Below are positions 26,699 to 35,578 of a stretch of DNA of 59,170 bases, one piece after another; the first letter of the stretch is position 1; each line of letters starts with the position of its first letter. The notes below the pieces were generated by a model. That model had not been told where the DNA came from and did not search any database. It saw only the letters and a program-made list of their open reading frames with translations. Origin of the DNA: Komagataeibacter saccharivorans (GTDB lineage Bacteria > Pseudomonadota > Alphaproteobacteria > Acetobacterales > Acetobacteraceae); assembly GCF_003207825.1 (NCBI RefSeq), contig NZ_NKTY01000020.1, positions 1 to 59,170 on the forward strand, read 5' to 3'. Position numbers and translations under genes: made by a program.

Positions 26699-28633
26699 AT
26701 GGTCCTGGATGACGTATCCGAAGGCATGTCCGACTGTTCTGCCTACGGGGACGGTAGCGTCCGGGGAAAGGACAGTGAGACAATGTCTGACATGCTGGAT
26801 AACGTGGTCCAGTTGCCCGGTCATCATCCCGTGCGCGTGGACCATTCCCGCGATGCGCTGCTGACGGCATTTGGCAAGGCCACGCTTGATAACCGCTATC
26901 TCCTGCCGGGTGAAAGCTATCAGGACCTGTTCGGGCGGGTTGCGTCCTATTACGGTGCCGATGCCGCCCATGCGCAGCGGCTGTATGATTATATTTCCCG
27001 CCACTGGTTCATGCCCGCAACCCCGGTGCTGTCCAATGGTGGCACCACGCGCGGCCTGCCCATTTCGTGCTTCCTGAACGAAGCGAATGACAGCCTGCGC
27101 GGCATTGTCGACCTGTGGAACGAGAATGTATGGCTGGCCTCCAAGGGTGGGGGCATCGGTTCCTACTGGGGCAACCTGCGTTCGATTGGCGAGAATGTGG
27201 GCCGCAACGGCAAGACATCCGGTGTCATCCCCTTCATCCGCGTGATGGACAGCCTGACGCTGGCGATCAGCCAGGGATCGCTGCGCCGTGGATCGGCTGC
27301 GGTATACCTGCCGGTCTGGCACCCCGAGATCGAGGAATTCATCGAACTGCGCCGTCCGACCGGCGGCGATCCCAACCGTAAGGCGCTCAACCTGCACCAC
27401 GGCGTGCTGGTGTCCGATGCGTTCATGCGCGCGGTGGCGGACGATGCGGAATGGGCGCTGCTTTCGCCCAAGGACAATACGGTCATCCGCAAGATTTCGG
27501 CGCGGGCGCTGTGGATCCGGATTCTGACCGCGCGCATGGAACAGGGTGAGCCGTACATCATCTATTCCGACCATGTGAACAATGCCCGTCCCGAGCACCA
27601 CAAGCTGGCGGGGCTGGAGGTCAAGACATCCAACCTGTGCGCGGAAATCACGCTGCCCACGGGCATGGACCATCATGGCCGGGAACGTACGGCGGTGTGC
27701 TGCCTGTCCTCGCTCAACCTTGAGACATGGGATGAGTGGAAGGACGAACCGCAGTTTATCGAGGACGTGATGCTGTTCCTCGATAACGTGCTGCAGGATT
27801 TCATCGACCGCGCGCCTGACGATATGGAACGCGCCCGCTACGCCGCCATGCGCGAACGTTCGGTAGGGCTGGGGGTCATGGGTTTCCATACCTTCCTTCA
27901 GGCCAATAACGTGCCGTTCGAAAGCGTTGTGGCCAAGGTGTGGAACCGCAAGATATTCAAGCATATCCGTGAGCAGGCGAATGCGGCGTCCATCAAACTG
28001 GCGCAGGAACGCGGGCCGTGCCCCGATGCCGCCGAATACGGTGTGATGGAACGCTTTTCCAACAAGATGGCGATTGCGCCCACGGCGTCGATTTCGATTA
28101 TCGCGGGCAATGCCAGCCCCGGAATCGAACCGATCGCGGCCAATGTGTTCCTGCAGAAGACGCTGTCGGGTTCTTTCACCGTGCGCAACCGCCACCTTGA
28201 CCGCCTGCTGACCGAAAAGGGAAAGAACACCAGCGAGATCTGGTCCTCCATCACCCTGAACAAGGGCAGCGTGCAGCATCTGGATTTCCTGACCCAGCAG
28301 GAAAAGGACGTATTCAAGACCGCGTTTGAACTGGACCAGCGCTGGGTGATCGAACATGCCGCCGACCGTGCGCCGTTCATCTGTCAGGCGCAGTCGATCA
28401 ACATCTTCCTGCCCGCCAACGTGAACAAGCGCGACCTGCACCAGATCCATTACATGGCATGGAAGCGGGGCGTGAAGTCGCTGTATTACTGCCGTTCGCT
28501 GTCCATCCAGCGCGCCGATGCGGTAAGCGACGGACAGGAAAAGCGTGACATGACCCAGAAGGAAGGCTCCGCGCCCGCTCCGGCGGCCACGGGCACTTCC
28601 ACCGATTACGAGGAATGCCTGGCCTGCCAGTAA
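26699..28633 (+). CDS. nrdA: Ribonucleoside-diphosphate reductase, alpha subunit (class Ia)
   Basis: NrdA reduces ribonucleotides to deoxyribonucleotides. The 644-residue protein has Cys124 in GLPISCFLN, the radical cysteine Cys314 in SNLCAEI, the redox cysteine in AVCCLSSLNL (334/335), the tyrosine pair in KSLYYCRSL and the C-terminal cysteine pair in ECLACQ. Compared with E. coli NrdA (761 residues) the N-terminal ATP-cone is missing, so overall activity control by dATP through that domain is absent. It is preceded by two NrdR boxes and followed by nrdB after 87 bp. Confidence 0.95.
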   Translation: MVLDDVSEGMSDCSAYGDGSVRGKDSETMSDMLDNVVQLPGHHPVRVDHSRDALLTAFGKATLDNRYLLPGESYQDLFGRVASYYGADAAHAQRLYDYISRHWFMPATPVLSNGGTTRGLPISCFLNEANDSLRGIVDLWNENVWLASKGGGIGSYWGNLRSIGENVGRNGKTSGVIPFIRVMDSLTLAISQGSLRRGSAAVYLPVWHPEIEEFIELRRPTGGDPNRKALNLHHGVLVSDAFMRAVADDAEWALLSPKDNTVIRKISARALWIRILTARMEQGEPYIIYSDHVNNARPEHHKLAGLEVKTSNLCAEITLPTGMDHHGRERTAVCCLSSLNLETWDEWKDEPQFIEDVMLFLDNVLQDFIDRAPDDMERARYAAMRERSVGLGVMGFHTFLQANNVPFESVVAKVWNRKIFKHIREQANAASIKLAQERGPCPDAAEYGVMERFSNKMAIAPTASISIIAGNASPGIEPIAANVFLQKTLSGSFTVRNRHLDRLLTEKGKNTSEIWSSITLNKGSVQHLDFLTQQEKDVFKTAFELDQRWVIEHAADRAPFICQAQSINIFLPANVNKRDLHQIHYMAWKRGVKSLYYCRSLSIQRADAVSDGQEKRDMTQKEGSAPAPAATGTSTDYEECLACQ

Positions 28634-28720
28634 GGCGGGGCATTCCACCCTTGGTATAGTATTCCATGCGTTCCCCAGCCTGTCCGGGCCGGGGGGCGCA
28701 TATCGATGTACAGGACAGGC

Positions 28721-29734
28721 ATGGCCATGACCGACAACGCCCCCGGCGCAGATGCCACGACCAGGCAGGAACATAACCTGCTGACCTCCAACCCCGTCTA
28801 CAAGCCCTTCCGCTATCCCTGGGCCTATGATGCGTGGCTGACGCAGCAGCGCGTCCACTGGCTGCCCGAGGAGGTGCCGCTGGCCGATGACGTGAAGGAC
28901 TGGCACCGCACGCTGAGCGAAAGCGAGCGCCATCTGGTCACCCAGATCTTCCGCTTCTTCACGCAGGCGGATGTGGAGGTGAACAACTGCTACATGAAGC
29001 ACTACAGTCAGGTGTTCAAACCGACTGAAGTGCTGATGATGCTGTCAGCCTTTTCCAATATCGAAACGATCCATATCGCTGCCTACAGTCATCTGCTCGA
29101 TACCATCGGCATGCCCGAGACCGAGTATTCCGCTTTCCTTAGTTATAAGGAAATGAAGGATAAATATGACTACATGCAGAAATTCTCGGTCTCCGATAAC
29201 TACCAGATTGCCCGCACGCTCGCGGCTTTTGGCGCGTTTACCGAAGGGCTCCAGCTTTTCGCATCCTTCGCGATCCTGCTGAACTTCCCGCGTTTCAACA
29301 AGCTCAAGGGCATGGGGCAGATCGTCTCGTGGTCCGTGCGTGACGAATCCCTGCACTGTGATTCGATGGCGCGGCTGTTCCGGGTCTTCGTGCAGGAAAA
29401 TCCGGAAATCTGGACCGATACGCTGCGTGACGACATCCGCCAGATCTGCCGCGACATTGTCGAACACGAGGACGCCTTCATCGACCTCGCGTTTGAAATG
29501 GGCGCGGTCGAAGGGCTGGATGCCGGGCAGGTCAAGCAGTACATCCGCTTTGTCGCCAACCGCCGTCTGGGACAACTCGGGCTTGATGGCATCTACGATG
29601 TCGCCACCAACCCGCTGCCGTGGGTGGATGAAATGATCAACGCGGTCGAACACGCCAACTTCTTTGAAAACCGGGCGACCGAATACAGCCGTGCCTCGAC
29701 CACCGGCACGTGGGAAGAAGCTTTCGCCGACTGA
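28721..29734 (+). CDS. nrdB: Ribonucleoside-diphosphate reductase, beta subunit
   Basis: NrdB carries the di-iron centre that generates the tyrosyl radical for NrdA. The ATG at 28721 follows an AGGA site 5 nt upstream and gives 337 residues. Iron ligands and radical site are visible: TQADVEVNN, ETIHIAAY (Glu, His and the radical Tyr in ExxHxxxY), FTEGLQLF and RDESLHCD. The tyrosine marks this as a conventional class Ia enzyme rather than a Mn-Fe class Ic one. A short extended -10-like sequence (TGGTATAGT, near 28660) in the nrdA-nrdB gap could give an internal promoter. Confidence 0.95.
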   Translation: MAMTDNAPGADATTRQEHNLLTSNPVYKPFRYPWAYDAWLTQQRVHWLPEEVPLADDVKDWHRTLSESERHLVTQIFRFFTQADVEVNNCYMKHYSQVFKPTEVLMMLSAFSNIETIHIAAYSHLLDTIGMPETEYSAFLSYKEMKDKYDYMQKFSVSDNYQIARTLAAFGAFTEGLQLFASFAILLNFPRFNKLKGMGQIVSWSVRDESLHCDSMARLFRVFVQENPEIWTDTLRDDIRQICRDIVEHEDAFIDLAFEMGAVEGLDAGQVKQYIRFVANRRLGQLGLDGIYDVATNPLPWVDEMINAVEHANFFENRATEYSRASTTGTWEEAFAD

Positions 29735-29737
29735 ACC

Positions 29738-29756
29738 GGCGGCAGGGCCGCCCTTT
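29738..29756. terminator. Short GC hairpin behind nrdB
   Basis: GGCGGC-AGG-GCCGCC followed by CTTT lies 3 bp after the nrdB stop and 8 bp before the convergent methyltransferase stop. The 6-bp stem with a 3-nt loop is a compact intrinsic-terminator candidate, but the T-run is short. Confidence 0.45.
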
Positions 29757-29763
29757 GCCCGTA

Positions 29764-30558
29764 TCAGGGCAGCAGGGCGGCCCCATCTTCCAGCACCGCG
29801 CGGGCGGTGGCGGTAAAGCGGCCATCGGCTTCATGCAGAACCAGTCCGGGCAGCATTTCGCTGCCCGCGCGTGCGTTCGCGCATCCCTGTAGCAGCACGA
29901 TACGCGCCGGGCGGCCCTGCCGGGGCCAGCATGGGAAAATCCTGATCCGTCCCAGCCCGGCGTCTTCCATGGCGGCGACCCCCATGGCCAGCAGCGTGGC
30001 GGGCAGGGCGAGTGTCAGCGTGCCATGATGGCGAAGCTGGCTGCCAAGGGCGTTTACCCATCCCGCCAGCGTGCCTGCGGGCAGACGGCGGGCAAGATCA
30101 CGGCGCAGATGGGGCGAAGGGGACGAATCATGCCCATGCCATGGCGGATTGGCAAAAGCATGGTCGATCCGGCGCTTGCCCGGCCCTGACAGCAGGGGGT
30201 CATCGGGCAGGGCGGGAATGGTGGCAGCGCATATACGCAGGTCGTGGCGTCCGTTCAGTTCGAAATTATGGCCGGCGAGCGCGGCGGTCGCCGTGTCATG
30301 CTCCAGCCCGATTCCGGCAAGACCGGATATCCGATTCGTCAGGCAGAGCAGCCCTGCGCCAGCGCCGCATCCACCCTCCAGCACGGTCTGACCGGCGCGC
30401 GCGGGCACGAAAGCAGCCATCAGAACCGGTTCCAGTCCGGTCCTGTTTCCCGTGATAAACTGGCGATAGATCACCTTTCCGCCCAGCAGCGCACCGGTCG
30501 AGACCGGGGGCAGGCCGACAGGTGGCGCGGGCAGCAAATCACCCGTCCCGGACCCCAT
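29764..30558 (-). CDS. SAM-dependent methyltransferase (TrmN6-like N6-adenine type)
   Basis: The 264-residue protein has a class I methyltransferase fold with motif I as VLEGGCGAGAGLLCL and the N6-adenine or N5-glutamine signature NPPW in HAFANPPWHGH. This NPPY/W motif plus size fits tRNA1(Val) A37 N6-methyltransferase (TrmN6/YfiC). The ATG at 30558 has GGGAG 9 nt upstream and was preferred to 30624, which would add 22 residues without homology-like content. It is divergent from the polyprenyl synthase gene. Confidence 0.75.
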   Translation of the reverse strand: MGSGTGDLLPAPPVGLPPVSTGALLGGKVIYRQFITGNRTGLEPVLMAAFVPARAGQTVLEGGCGAGAGLLCLTNRISGLAGIGLEHDTATAALAGHNFELNGRHDLRICAATIPALPDDPLLSGPGKRRIDHAFANPPWHGHDSSPSPHLRRDLARRLPAGTLAGWVNALGSQLRHHGTLTLALPATLLAMGVAAMEDAGLGRIRIFPCWPRQGRPARIVLLQGCANARAGSEMLPGLVLHEADGRFTATARAVLEDGAALLP

Positions 30559-30646
30559 GCCTGTCTGCTCCCGCTTGACCGTTATTCCAGCGCCGCCCAT
30601 ATACTCATATTCATGTTCATACATTCGGAACCCGGAGAGTAACCTT

Positions 30647-31723
30647 TTGGCCCTAGCAGTTAGTCTGCCGGAATCCGACGAAACGGCAAGTCAGAAAGAC
30701 GAAGGGGCTCGCCGCCCGATGGCAGATGGATCAGAAGTCGCCCTGCGCGATCTGGCGGAATATCTCGCTGATGACATGGCTGCGTGCAATCGCGCCATTG
30801 TCGAGCGGATGGACAGCCCGGTTGCGCTTATTCCCCAACTTGCGGCCCATCTGGTCGCCGCTGGCGGCAAGCGGCTGCGGCCGCTGCTGACGCTGGCCTC
30901 AGCGCGGCTGTGCGGTTACCAGCCCGATGCCACCCATCAGCGGCACGTGGCGCTGGCAGCCTGTGTGGAGTTCATCCATACCGCGACCCTGCTGCATGAT
31001 GACGTGGTGGACGAAAGCGCCCTGCGTCGCGGCATGGCGAGCGCCAATGCCGTATTCGGCAACAAGGCATCGGTGCTGGTGGGCGATTTCCTGTTCGCGC
31101 GCTCCTTCCAGCTCATGACCGATGACGGTTCGCTCAAGGTCATGAACATCCTCTCCTCCGCTTCCGCCACGATTGCGGAAGGGGAGGTGCTGCAGATGTC
31201 CACCCAGAACGATCTTTCCACCAGGATCGATCAGTATCTGGAAGTCATCCATGGCAAGACGGCGGCCCTGTTCGCCGCAGCCTGCCGTGTGGGGGCGGTC
31301 GTGGCCGAACGTGACGAGCGTGAGGAACGTGCGCTTGAATCCTACGGCACCAATCTGGGCATGGCGTTCCAGCTTGTGGATGACGCGCTGGATTACGCCG
31401 CCGATCAGGCCCGTCTGGGCAAGACGGTGGGCGATGATTTCCGTGAAGGCAAGATCACCCTGCCGGTGCTGGCGGCCTATGCCGCGGGATCGGAGGAAGA
31501 CCGTGCCTTCTGGCAGCGTGTGATCGAGGAAAGCGAGCAGCGTCCCGACGATCTGGATCATGCGCTTAGCCTGATTGAAAAGACCGATGCGATCCGCATC
31601 ACCCTGGACCGTGCGACGGAATATGCACAGGCAGCCTGCGAGGCCCTGTCGATCTTCCCGCCGGGCCGCCTGCGCCAGCTTTTGCAGGATACGGCAAGCT
31701 ACACGGTCAACCGCCTGCGTTGA
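30647..31723 (+). CDS. Long-chain polyprenyl diphosphate synthase (octaprenyl/decaprenyl)
   Basis: This enzyme extends farnesyl diphosphate with IPP units to make the ubiquinone side chain. Both aspartate-rich motifs are present: LLHDDVVDESALRRG (first DDxxD) and QLVDDALDYAADQ (second). The substrate helix AAGGKRLRPLL is also clear. Acetobacteraceae mostly use Q-9 or Q-10, but chain length cannot be read here. The TTG at 30647 has a GGAG site about 9 nt upstream (358 residues); the first good ATG at 30719 gives 334 residues and is the alternative. Confidence 0.9.
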   Translation: MALAVSLPESDETASQKDEGARRPMADGSEVALRDLAEYLADDMAACNRAIVERMDSPVALIPQLAAHLVAAGGKRLRPLLTLASARLCGYQPDATHQRHVALAACVEFIHTATLLHDDVVDESALRRGMASANAVFGNKASVLVGDFLFARSFQLMTDDGSLKVMNILSSASATIAEGEVLQMSTQNDLSTRIDQYLEVIHGKTAALFAAACRVGAVVAERDEREERALESYGTNLGMAFQLVDDALDYAADQARLGKTVGDDFREGKITLPVLAAYAAGSEEDRAFWQRVIEESEQRPDDLDHALSLIEKTDAIRITLDRATEYAQAACEALSIFPPGRLRQLLQDTASYTVNRLR

Positions 31724-31732
31724 TCCCGGACA

Positions 31733-31757
31733 GGGGCGGTGAAAGCCGCCCCCTTTT
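31733..31757. terminator. Intrinsic terminator between polyprenyl synthase and murI
   Basis: GGGGCGG (31733-31739) pairs with CCGCCCC (31746-31752), with a GAAA-containing loop, followed by CTTTT. It lies directly behind the plus-strand gene and overlaps the end of the convergent murI, and so separates the two transcripts. Confidence 0.78.
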
Positions 31758-32604
31758 ATGGGGCAGTCATCTTTCGAGGGGGCTCAGTCCCGTCTTCGTC
31801 AAAAAAGCCGATATTGCTGGCGTCATACCCCATCTGGTCCAGACCCGGCAGCAGGGCATCCAGATCAGCGGGCATTGCGGTGAACAGCACCTGCTCGGCT
31901 CTGGCAGGCATGGTTTCCCGTAGGGGGAAACTGCATGTCGTCAGCATGCTGGCGGCCTGTCTTGCAACCGCAGGGGCGGGGTCCAGCCATGTTACATCAG
32001 CCGGTCCCAGCGCCCGCATGGCATCCAGCACAAAGGTGTAGTGGGTGCAGCCAATGCCCACGACGTCAATACGCTCGCCACCCGGTTGGCCAAACAGGCC
32101 AGCCAGTTCGGCTTTCAGTCGTTCGGGGTCAGGCGGGATCTGCCGGAATGCGGCTTCCCCCATATCCGCCAGATGGCGCGCACCATGGGCCAGCAGCGTG
32201 CAGGCCGGTGCAAAGCGCATCTGTAGATCATGCAGATAGGGACGGCGCACTGTCGCGCGCGTAGCCAGCAGGCCAATCGTGCCGGTACGGGTATGATCCG
32301 CCGCCCATTTGATCGGGGGCACACACCCGACAAAGGGCACGGCATAGGCAGCGCGCAGGCTGTCCAGCGCAAGGGTGCTGGCGGTATTGCAGGCAATGAC
32401 CACCACATCGGGTTTCAGCCGGGTGATGGCATGGCCCAGAAGCCTGACGATGCGCTCCCGCAGGAGCGCATCGGGCTGTTCCCCATAGGGAAAGACGGCG
32501 GTATCGGCCAGATAGTCAATCGGAACGGCGGGCAGGAGCGTGCGCAACCGGGCGACAACGCCCAGCCCCCCGATACCGGAATCAAAAGCCAGGATACGCG
32601 ACAT
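31756..32604 (-). CDS. murI: Glutamate racemase
   Basis: MurI makes D-glutamate for peptidoglycan. The 282-residue protein starts MSRILAFDSGIGGLG with the catalytic Asp8/Ser9 region. The two catalytic cysteines are Cys72 (IACNTAST) and Cys186 (GIGCTHYT). It follows pyrE by only 15 bp on the same strand, which suggests a pyrE-murI operon. Confidence 0.94.
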   Translation of the reverse strand: MSRILAFDSGIGGLGVVARLRTLLPAVPIDYLADTAVFPYGEQPDALLRERIVRLLGHAITRLKPDVVVIACNTASTLALDSLRAAYAVPFVGCVPPIKWAADHTRTGTIGLLATRATVRRPYLHDLQMRFAPACTLLAHGARHLADMGEAAFRQIPPDPERLKAELAGLFGQPGGERIDVVGIGCTHYTFVLDAMRALGPADVTWLDPAPAVARQAASMLTTCSFPLRETMPARAEQVLFTAMPADLDALLPGLDQMGYDASNIGFFDEDGTEPPRKMTAP

Positions 32605-32619
32605 CAGCAGGGATGCGGA

Positions 32620-33381
32620 TCAGGCTCCGGCGTCGCGCTTGGCCTTGAGCGCAAGCGCTTCTTCCGCGCTGCCCACGCCACCATGCTTTGCGGACCATGC
32701 GCAGGGATCTTCAAGGAAGCGGCGGACCTCGGCTGCATCCTTTTCCGAGAAATAGGGCTTGCCCGCGCAGGCTTCCAGCACGTCCCACCATGTGCACAGG
32801 GCATGCAGGCTGATGTTCATGTCAGCCAGCGTACGGTAGGCGCCGGGGAACACGCCATAGAAGAACACGACGAATGTGTGGTCCACGATCGCGCCCGCAT
32901 TGCGCAGGGCATTGGCGAACTGCACCTTGGAAGAACCGTCCGTGGTCAGGTCTTCCACCAGCAGGGTGCGCATGCCTTCGGGCACATCGCCTTCAATCTG
33001 CGCATTGCGGCCAAAGCCCTTGGGCTTTTTACGCACATAGGCCATGGGGGCCATCATGCGGTCCGCAATCCATGCGGCGAAGGGAATCCCGGCCGTCTCG
33101 CCGCCGACTACCGCGTCGATGCTTTCATAGCCGACATGGCGGCCAATTTTCTCGACCGCCAGTTCCATGATCTTCTGCCGCGCGCGGGGGAAGAAGATGA
33201 TGCGGCGGCAATCGATGTAAACCGGGGACTTCCAGCCGGACGTAAGGGTATACGGATCATCGGGACGGAAGTTGACGGCCTTGATTTCCAGCAGAAGGCG
33301 CGCCGTCATCAGTGCCGCATCGCGATCCCACGCTGTTGAACCTGTTGACAGTCCAGCCCCGTTTCCCGTGGCGTCGTGCAT
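32620..33381 (-). CDS. pyrE: Orotate phosphoribosyltransferase
   Basis: PyrE makes OMP from orotate and PRPP in pyrimidine synthesis. The 253-residue protein has the substrate loop LTSGWKSPVYIDCRR and the PRPP-binding motif LLVEDLTTDGSSK. It is longer than E. coli PyrE (213 residues), mostly through an N-terminal extension and extra C-terminal helices, as in other Acetobacteraceae-like homologues. The ATG at 33381 follows GGAGATAGGG. It is the first gene of the probable pyrE-murI transcript. Confidence 0.93.
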   Translation of the reverse strand: MHDATGNGAGLSTGSTAWDRDAALMTARLLLEIKAVNFRPDDPYTLTSGWKSPVYIDCRRIIFFPRARQKIMELAVEKIGRHVGYESIDAVVGGETAGIPFAAWIADRMMAPMAYVRKKPKGFGRNAQIEGDVPEGMRTLLVEDLTTDGSSKVQFANALRNAGAIVDHTFVVFFYGVFPGAYRTLADMNISLHALCTWWDVLEACAGKPYFSEKDAAEVRRFLEDPCAWSAKHGGVGSAEEALALKAKRDAGA

Positions 33382-33552
33382 ACCCTATCTCCGGCCAAAT
33401 GATATTCGCTGTCGTGAATGACAGGACAGACGATTAACCGCAACAGATGGGAAAATCCATCGGTCTGCACGGCCTGCGGCCAAAAATGCGTAAAAAAGCG
33501 GTCCGGGAAATATAATGTGACAACTCGGCGCGGGATGAGGGGCATGTATACC

Positions 33553-33581
33553 TTGCCCAATCAGTCCATTCGCTCTAGTAT
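33553..33581 (+). promoter_or_regulatory. Sigma-70-like promoter of the small Fur-box gene
   Basis: TTGCCC (33553-33558) and TAGTAT (33576-33581) are separated by 17 bp, the ideal spacing. Each hexamer matches its consensus at four of six positions. The predicted transcription start, near 33588, falls at the edge of the Fur-like box, as expected for repression by iron-loaded Fur. Confidence 0.6.
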
Positions 33582-33589
33582 CCCAGTAT

Positions 33590-33604
33590 TGATAATCATT
33601 CTCA
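33590..33604. promoter_or_regulatory. Fur-like box (7-1-7 palindrome)
   Basis: TGATAATCATTCTCA matches the Fur 7-1-7 consensus TGATAATnATTATCA at every defined position except one. It is placed directly downstream of the promoter hexamers and 18 bp before the GTG start of the 79-residue gene, the usual place for an iron repressor. Confidence 0.78.
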
Positions 33605-33622
33605 ATAATAGGTCATCGCATC

Positions 33623-33862
33623 GTGTCTGTTGAAAACAGTCGCATCGCTCGTAAATGTGAGCGTGCCGTAATCACCGCCTACCAGGAACTGCGTGGCGTT
33701 GGGACCAGCGATGTGTCGGCTTTCCATGCCTGCACGACCCTTTACCGCATCCACCATCCCGAATCCTCGCTGAACGAGGCCCGGCGGCTGGTGTCGGAAT
33801 GGATCGACCATCACGTGATCCAGAAGCGCCCCGGTCCCACAAACGGCTGCGAGTGCGACTGA
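33623..33862 (+). CDS. Small protein of unknown function, probably iron-regulated
   Basis: The 79-residue protein (start GTG at 33623) has no domain that I recognise. It appears alpha-helical and basic, with histidines in the middle (FHACTTLYRIHHPES, DHHVIQ) and a cysteine-rich tail, GCECD; four cysteines are at 12, 36, 76 and 78. Codon use and third-position GC match the neighbouring genes. A sigma-70-like promoter and Fur-like box precede it and a strong terminator follows, so it is a complete monocistronic unit. A role in iron or haem handling is inferred from regulation only. Confidence 0.75.
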   Translation: MSVENSRIARKCERAVITAYQELRGVGTSDVSAFHACTTLYRIHHPESSLNEARRLVSEWIDHHVIQKRPGPTNGCECD

Positions 33863-33890
33863 CCCCACTGGCTGGGGCCAAAGACATGAG

Positions 33891-33924
33891 AAAGGCAGGC
33901 ACATGAATGTGGCCTGCCTTTTTT
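33891..33924 (+). terminator. Strong rho-independent terminator
   Basis: AAAGGCAGGC (33891-33900) pairs with GCCTGCCTTT (33912-33921), with extra ACA/TGT pairing inside the loop, followed by a run of six T that overlaps the 3' arm. It closes the transcript of the 79-residue gene 29 bp after its stop. Confidence 0.88.
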
Positions 33925-34019
33925 GTATCGGGGGTAAATCCCGATGCGACCCTATCGCGTTATTTCAGTCCTGAAATCAGGCCGGTGACGGGAGAGGGCG
34001 GCTGGTTGTCATCATGTCC

Positions 34020-34051
34020 ATGCCGGGCGACATTCCTGCCGCCCGGCATGA
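34020..34051. terminator. Inverted repeat behind citrate synthase
   Basis: CATGCCGGGCG and CGCCCGGCATG are perfect 11-bp arms around a 10-nt loop, 8 bp behind the gltA stop on the minus strand. The T-run expected of an intrinsic terminator is lacking, so it may act as a 3'-end stabiliser or with Rho. A smaller palindrome ATTTCAG-TC-CTGAAAT (33963-33978) lies further on. Confidence 0.6.
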
Positions 34052-34058
34052 AATATGA

Positions 34059-35357
34059 TCAGCTCCGTTTGTCGAACCCGACGAAGTCACGCTGCGGCGA
34101 ACCGACATAAAGCTGGCGGGGACGACCGATGCGCTGGCCCGGTTCTTCGATCATTTCCTTCCACTGGCTGATCCAGCCGGTGGTGCGGGCGACGGCAAAC
34201 AGCACGGTGAACATGCTGGTAGGGATGCCCATGGCCTTCAGGATGATGCCCGAATAGAAATCGACATTGGGGTAGAGGCTGCGCTTGACGAAATATTCGT
34301 CATGAATGGCAATCTTTTCCAGTTCGATCGCCAGATCCAGCAGCGGATCATCCTTGATCCCCAGTTCGCCCAGCACCTCATGGCAGGTGGCCTGCATGAT
34401 CTTCGCACGCGGGTCGAAGTTCTTGTATACGCGGTGGCCAAAGCCCATCAGGCGCACGCCGCTGGTCTTGTCCTTCACCTTGGCGATGAATTCGGGAATG
34501 TTGTCCTTGTGGCCGATTTCAGCCAGCATCTTCAGCACGGCTTCGTTGGCGCCACCATGCGCAGGCCCCCACAGCGCCGCGATACCGGCGGAAATACAGG
34601 CAAACGGATTGGCGCCCGTGGACCCGGCCAGCCGCACGGTGGAGGTCGATGCGTTCTGTTCGTGGTCGGCATGCAGGATCAGGATGCGATCCATCGCGCG
34701 CGCCAGAACCGGGTTGATCTTGTACGGTTCGCTGGGCACCGCAAACATCATGGACAGGAAGTTTTCCGCATAGGACAGGTCGTTACGCGGGTAGATGAAG
34801 GTTTCACCCTGCGTATATTTGTACGCCCATGCGGCGATGGTCGGGATCTTGGCGATGATGCGCAGGGCCGACTGGTAGCGCGTCGCCGCGTTCGAGACAT
34901 CCAGCCCTTCATGATAGAAGGAGGACAGCGCCCCGACCGTCCCGCACAGGATGGCCATGGGATGCGCATCACGGCGGAAACCGTTGAAGAAGTTGCGGAT
35001 CTGTTCGTGCAGCAGGGTGTGGTGCTTGATCGAGTTCACGAAGCCGTCGTACTGCGCCCGGTCCGGCAGTTCACCGTTAAGCAGCAGGTACGCCACTTCC
35101 ATGAACGTGGCCTGTTCGGCCAGTTGGGCGATGGGGTAGCCGCGATGCAGCAGGATGCCCTTTTCACCATCAATGAAAGTGATCTTGCTGGAGCAGGATG
35201 CGGTTTCGCCATAACCGGGATCGTAGGTGAATACGTCGGCCTGTGCTGGCAGCTTGCGGATATCGACGACATCGGGGCCCATCGTGCCGGACAGCACGGG
35301 CAGTGACACATCCTTGCCGTTTAGCGAGATTGTGGCGGTTTTTGCGGACTCGCTCAT
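34059..35357 (-). CDS. gltA: Citrate synthase, type II (AarA-like)
   Basis: Citrate synthase condenses oxaloacetate with acetyl-CoA; in acetic acid bacteria it is the acetic acid resistance gene aarA. The 432-residue protein has the family's catalytic histidine blocks [13 protein letters not shown] and [13 protein letters not shown], and the catalytic aspartate in NVDFYSG. A good ribosome binding site (GAGGAGAG) precedes the ATG. The gene lies behind sixA-like and chorismate mutase genes on the same strand but has its own 222-bp upstream spacer with a TATAAA-like hexamer (35477-35472), so it probably has its own promoter. Confidence 0.95.
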   Translation of the reverse strand: MSESAKTATISLNGKDVSLPVLSGTMGPDVVDIRKLPAQADVFTYDPGYGETASCSSKITFIDGEKGILLHRGYPIAQLAEQATFMEVAYLLLNGELPDRAQYDGFVNSIKHHTLLHEQIRNFFNGFRRDAHPMAILCGTVGALSSFYHEGLDVSNAATRYQSALRIIAKIPTIAAWAYKYTQGETFIYPRNDLSYAENFLSMMFAVPSEPYKINPVLARAMDRILILHADHEQNASTSTVRLAGSTGANPFACISAGIAALWGPAHGGANEAVLKMLAEIGHKDNIPEFIAKVKDKTSGVRLMGFGHRVYKNFDPRAKIMQATCHEVLGELGIKDDPLLDLAIELEKIAIHDEYFVKRSLYPNVDFYSGIILKAMGIPTSMFTVLFAVARTTGWISQWKEMIEEPGQRIGRPRQLYVGSPQRDFVGFDKRS

Positions 35358-35578
35358 CTACAACTCTCCTCTTGGGTGCCAGCCCCGGCGCGCTATGGGG
35401 CAGGGCGGGCACATGTCTCCATCCTCCGGGCGGTCTGTTGTTCGGCAACAGTTTGTAAGTCTGCCCGGATTTTATATTCCCGCCTGCCCATGTGGCGGCA
35501 GTCGGCGGGTCTCGGGTGTGACGATAGGAACGAAACCCCCGGCGTGGCAATCCATGCACCCGTCCTGTGGCAATGACA

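Noticed and set aside
26684-29002. A long minus-strand open frame opposite nrdA and nrdB
   Set aside because: It is a shadow of well-supported genes, has no recognisable domain and no ribosome binding site, and crosses the nrdA promoter region.
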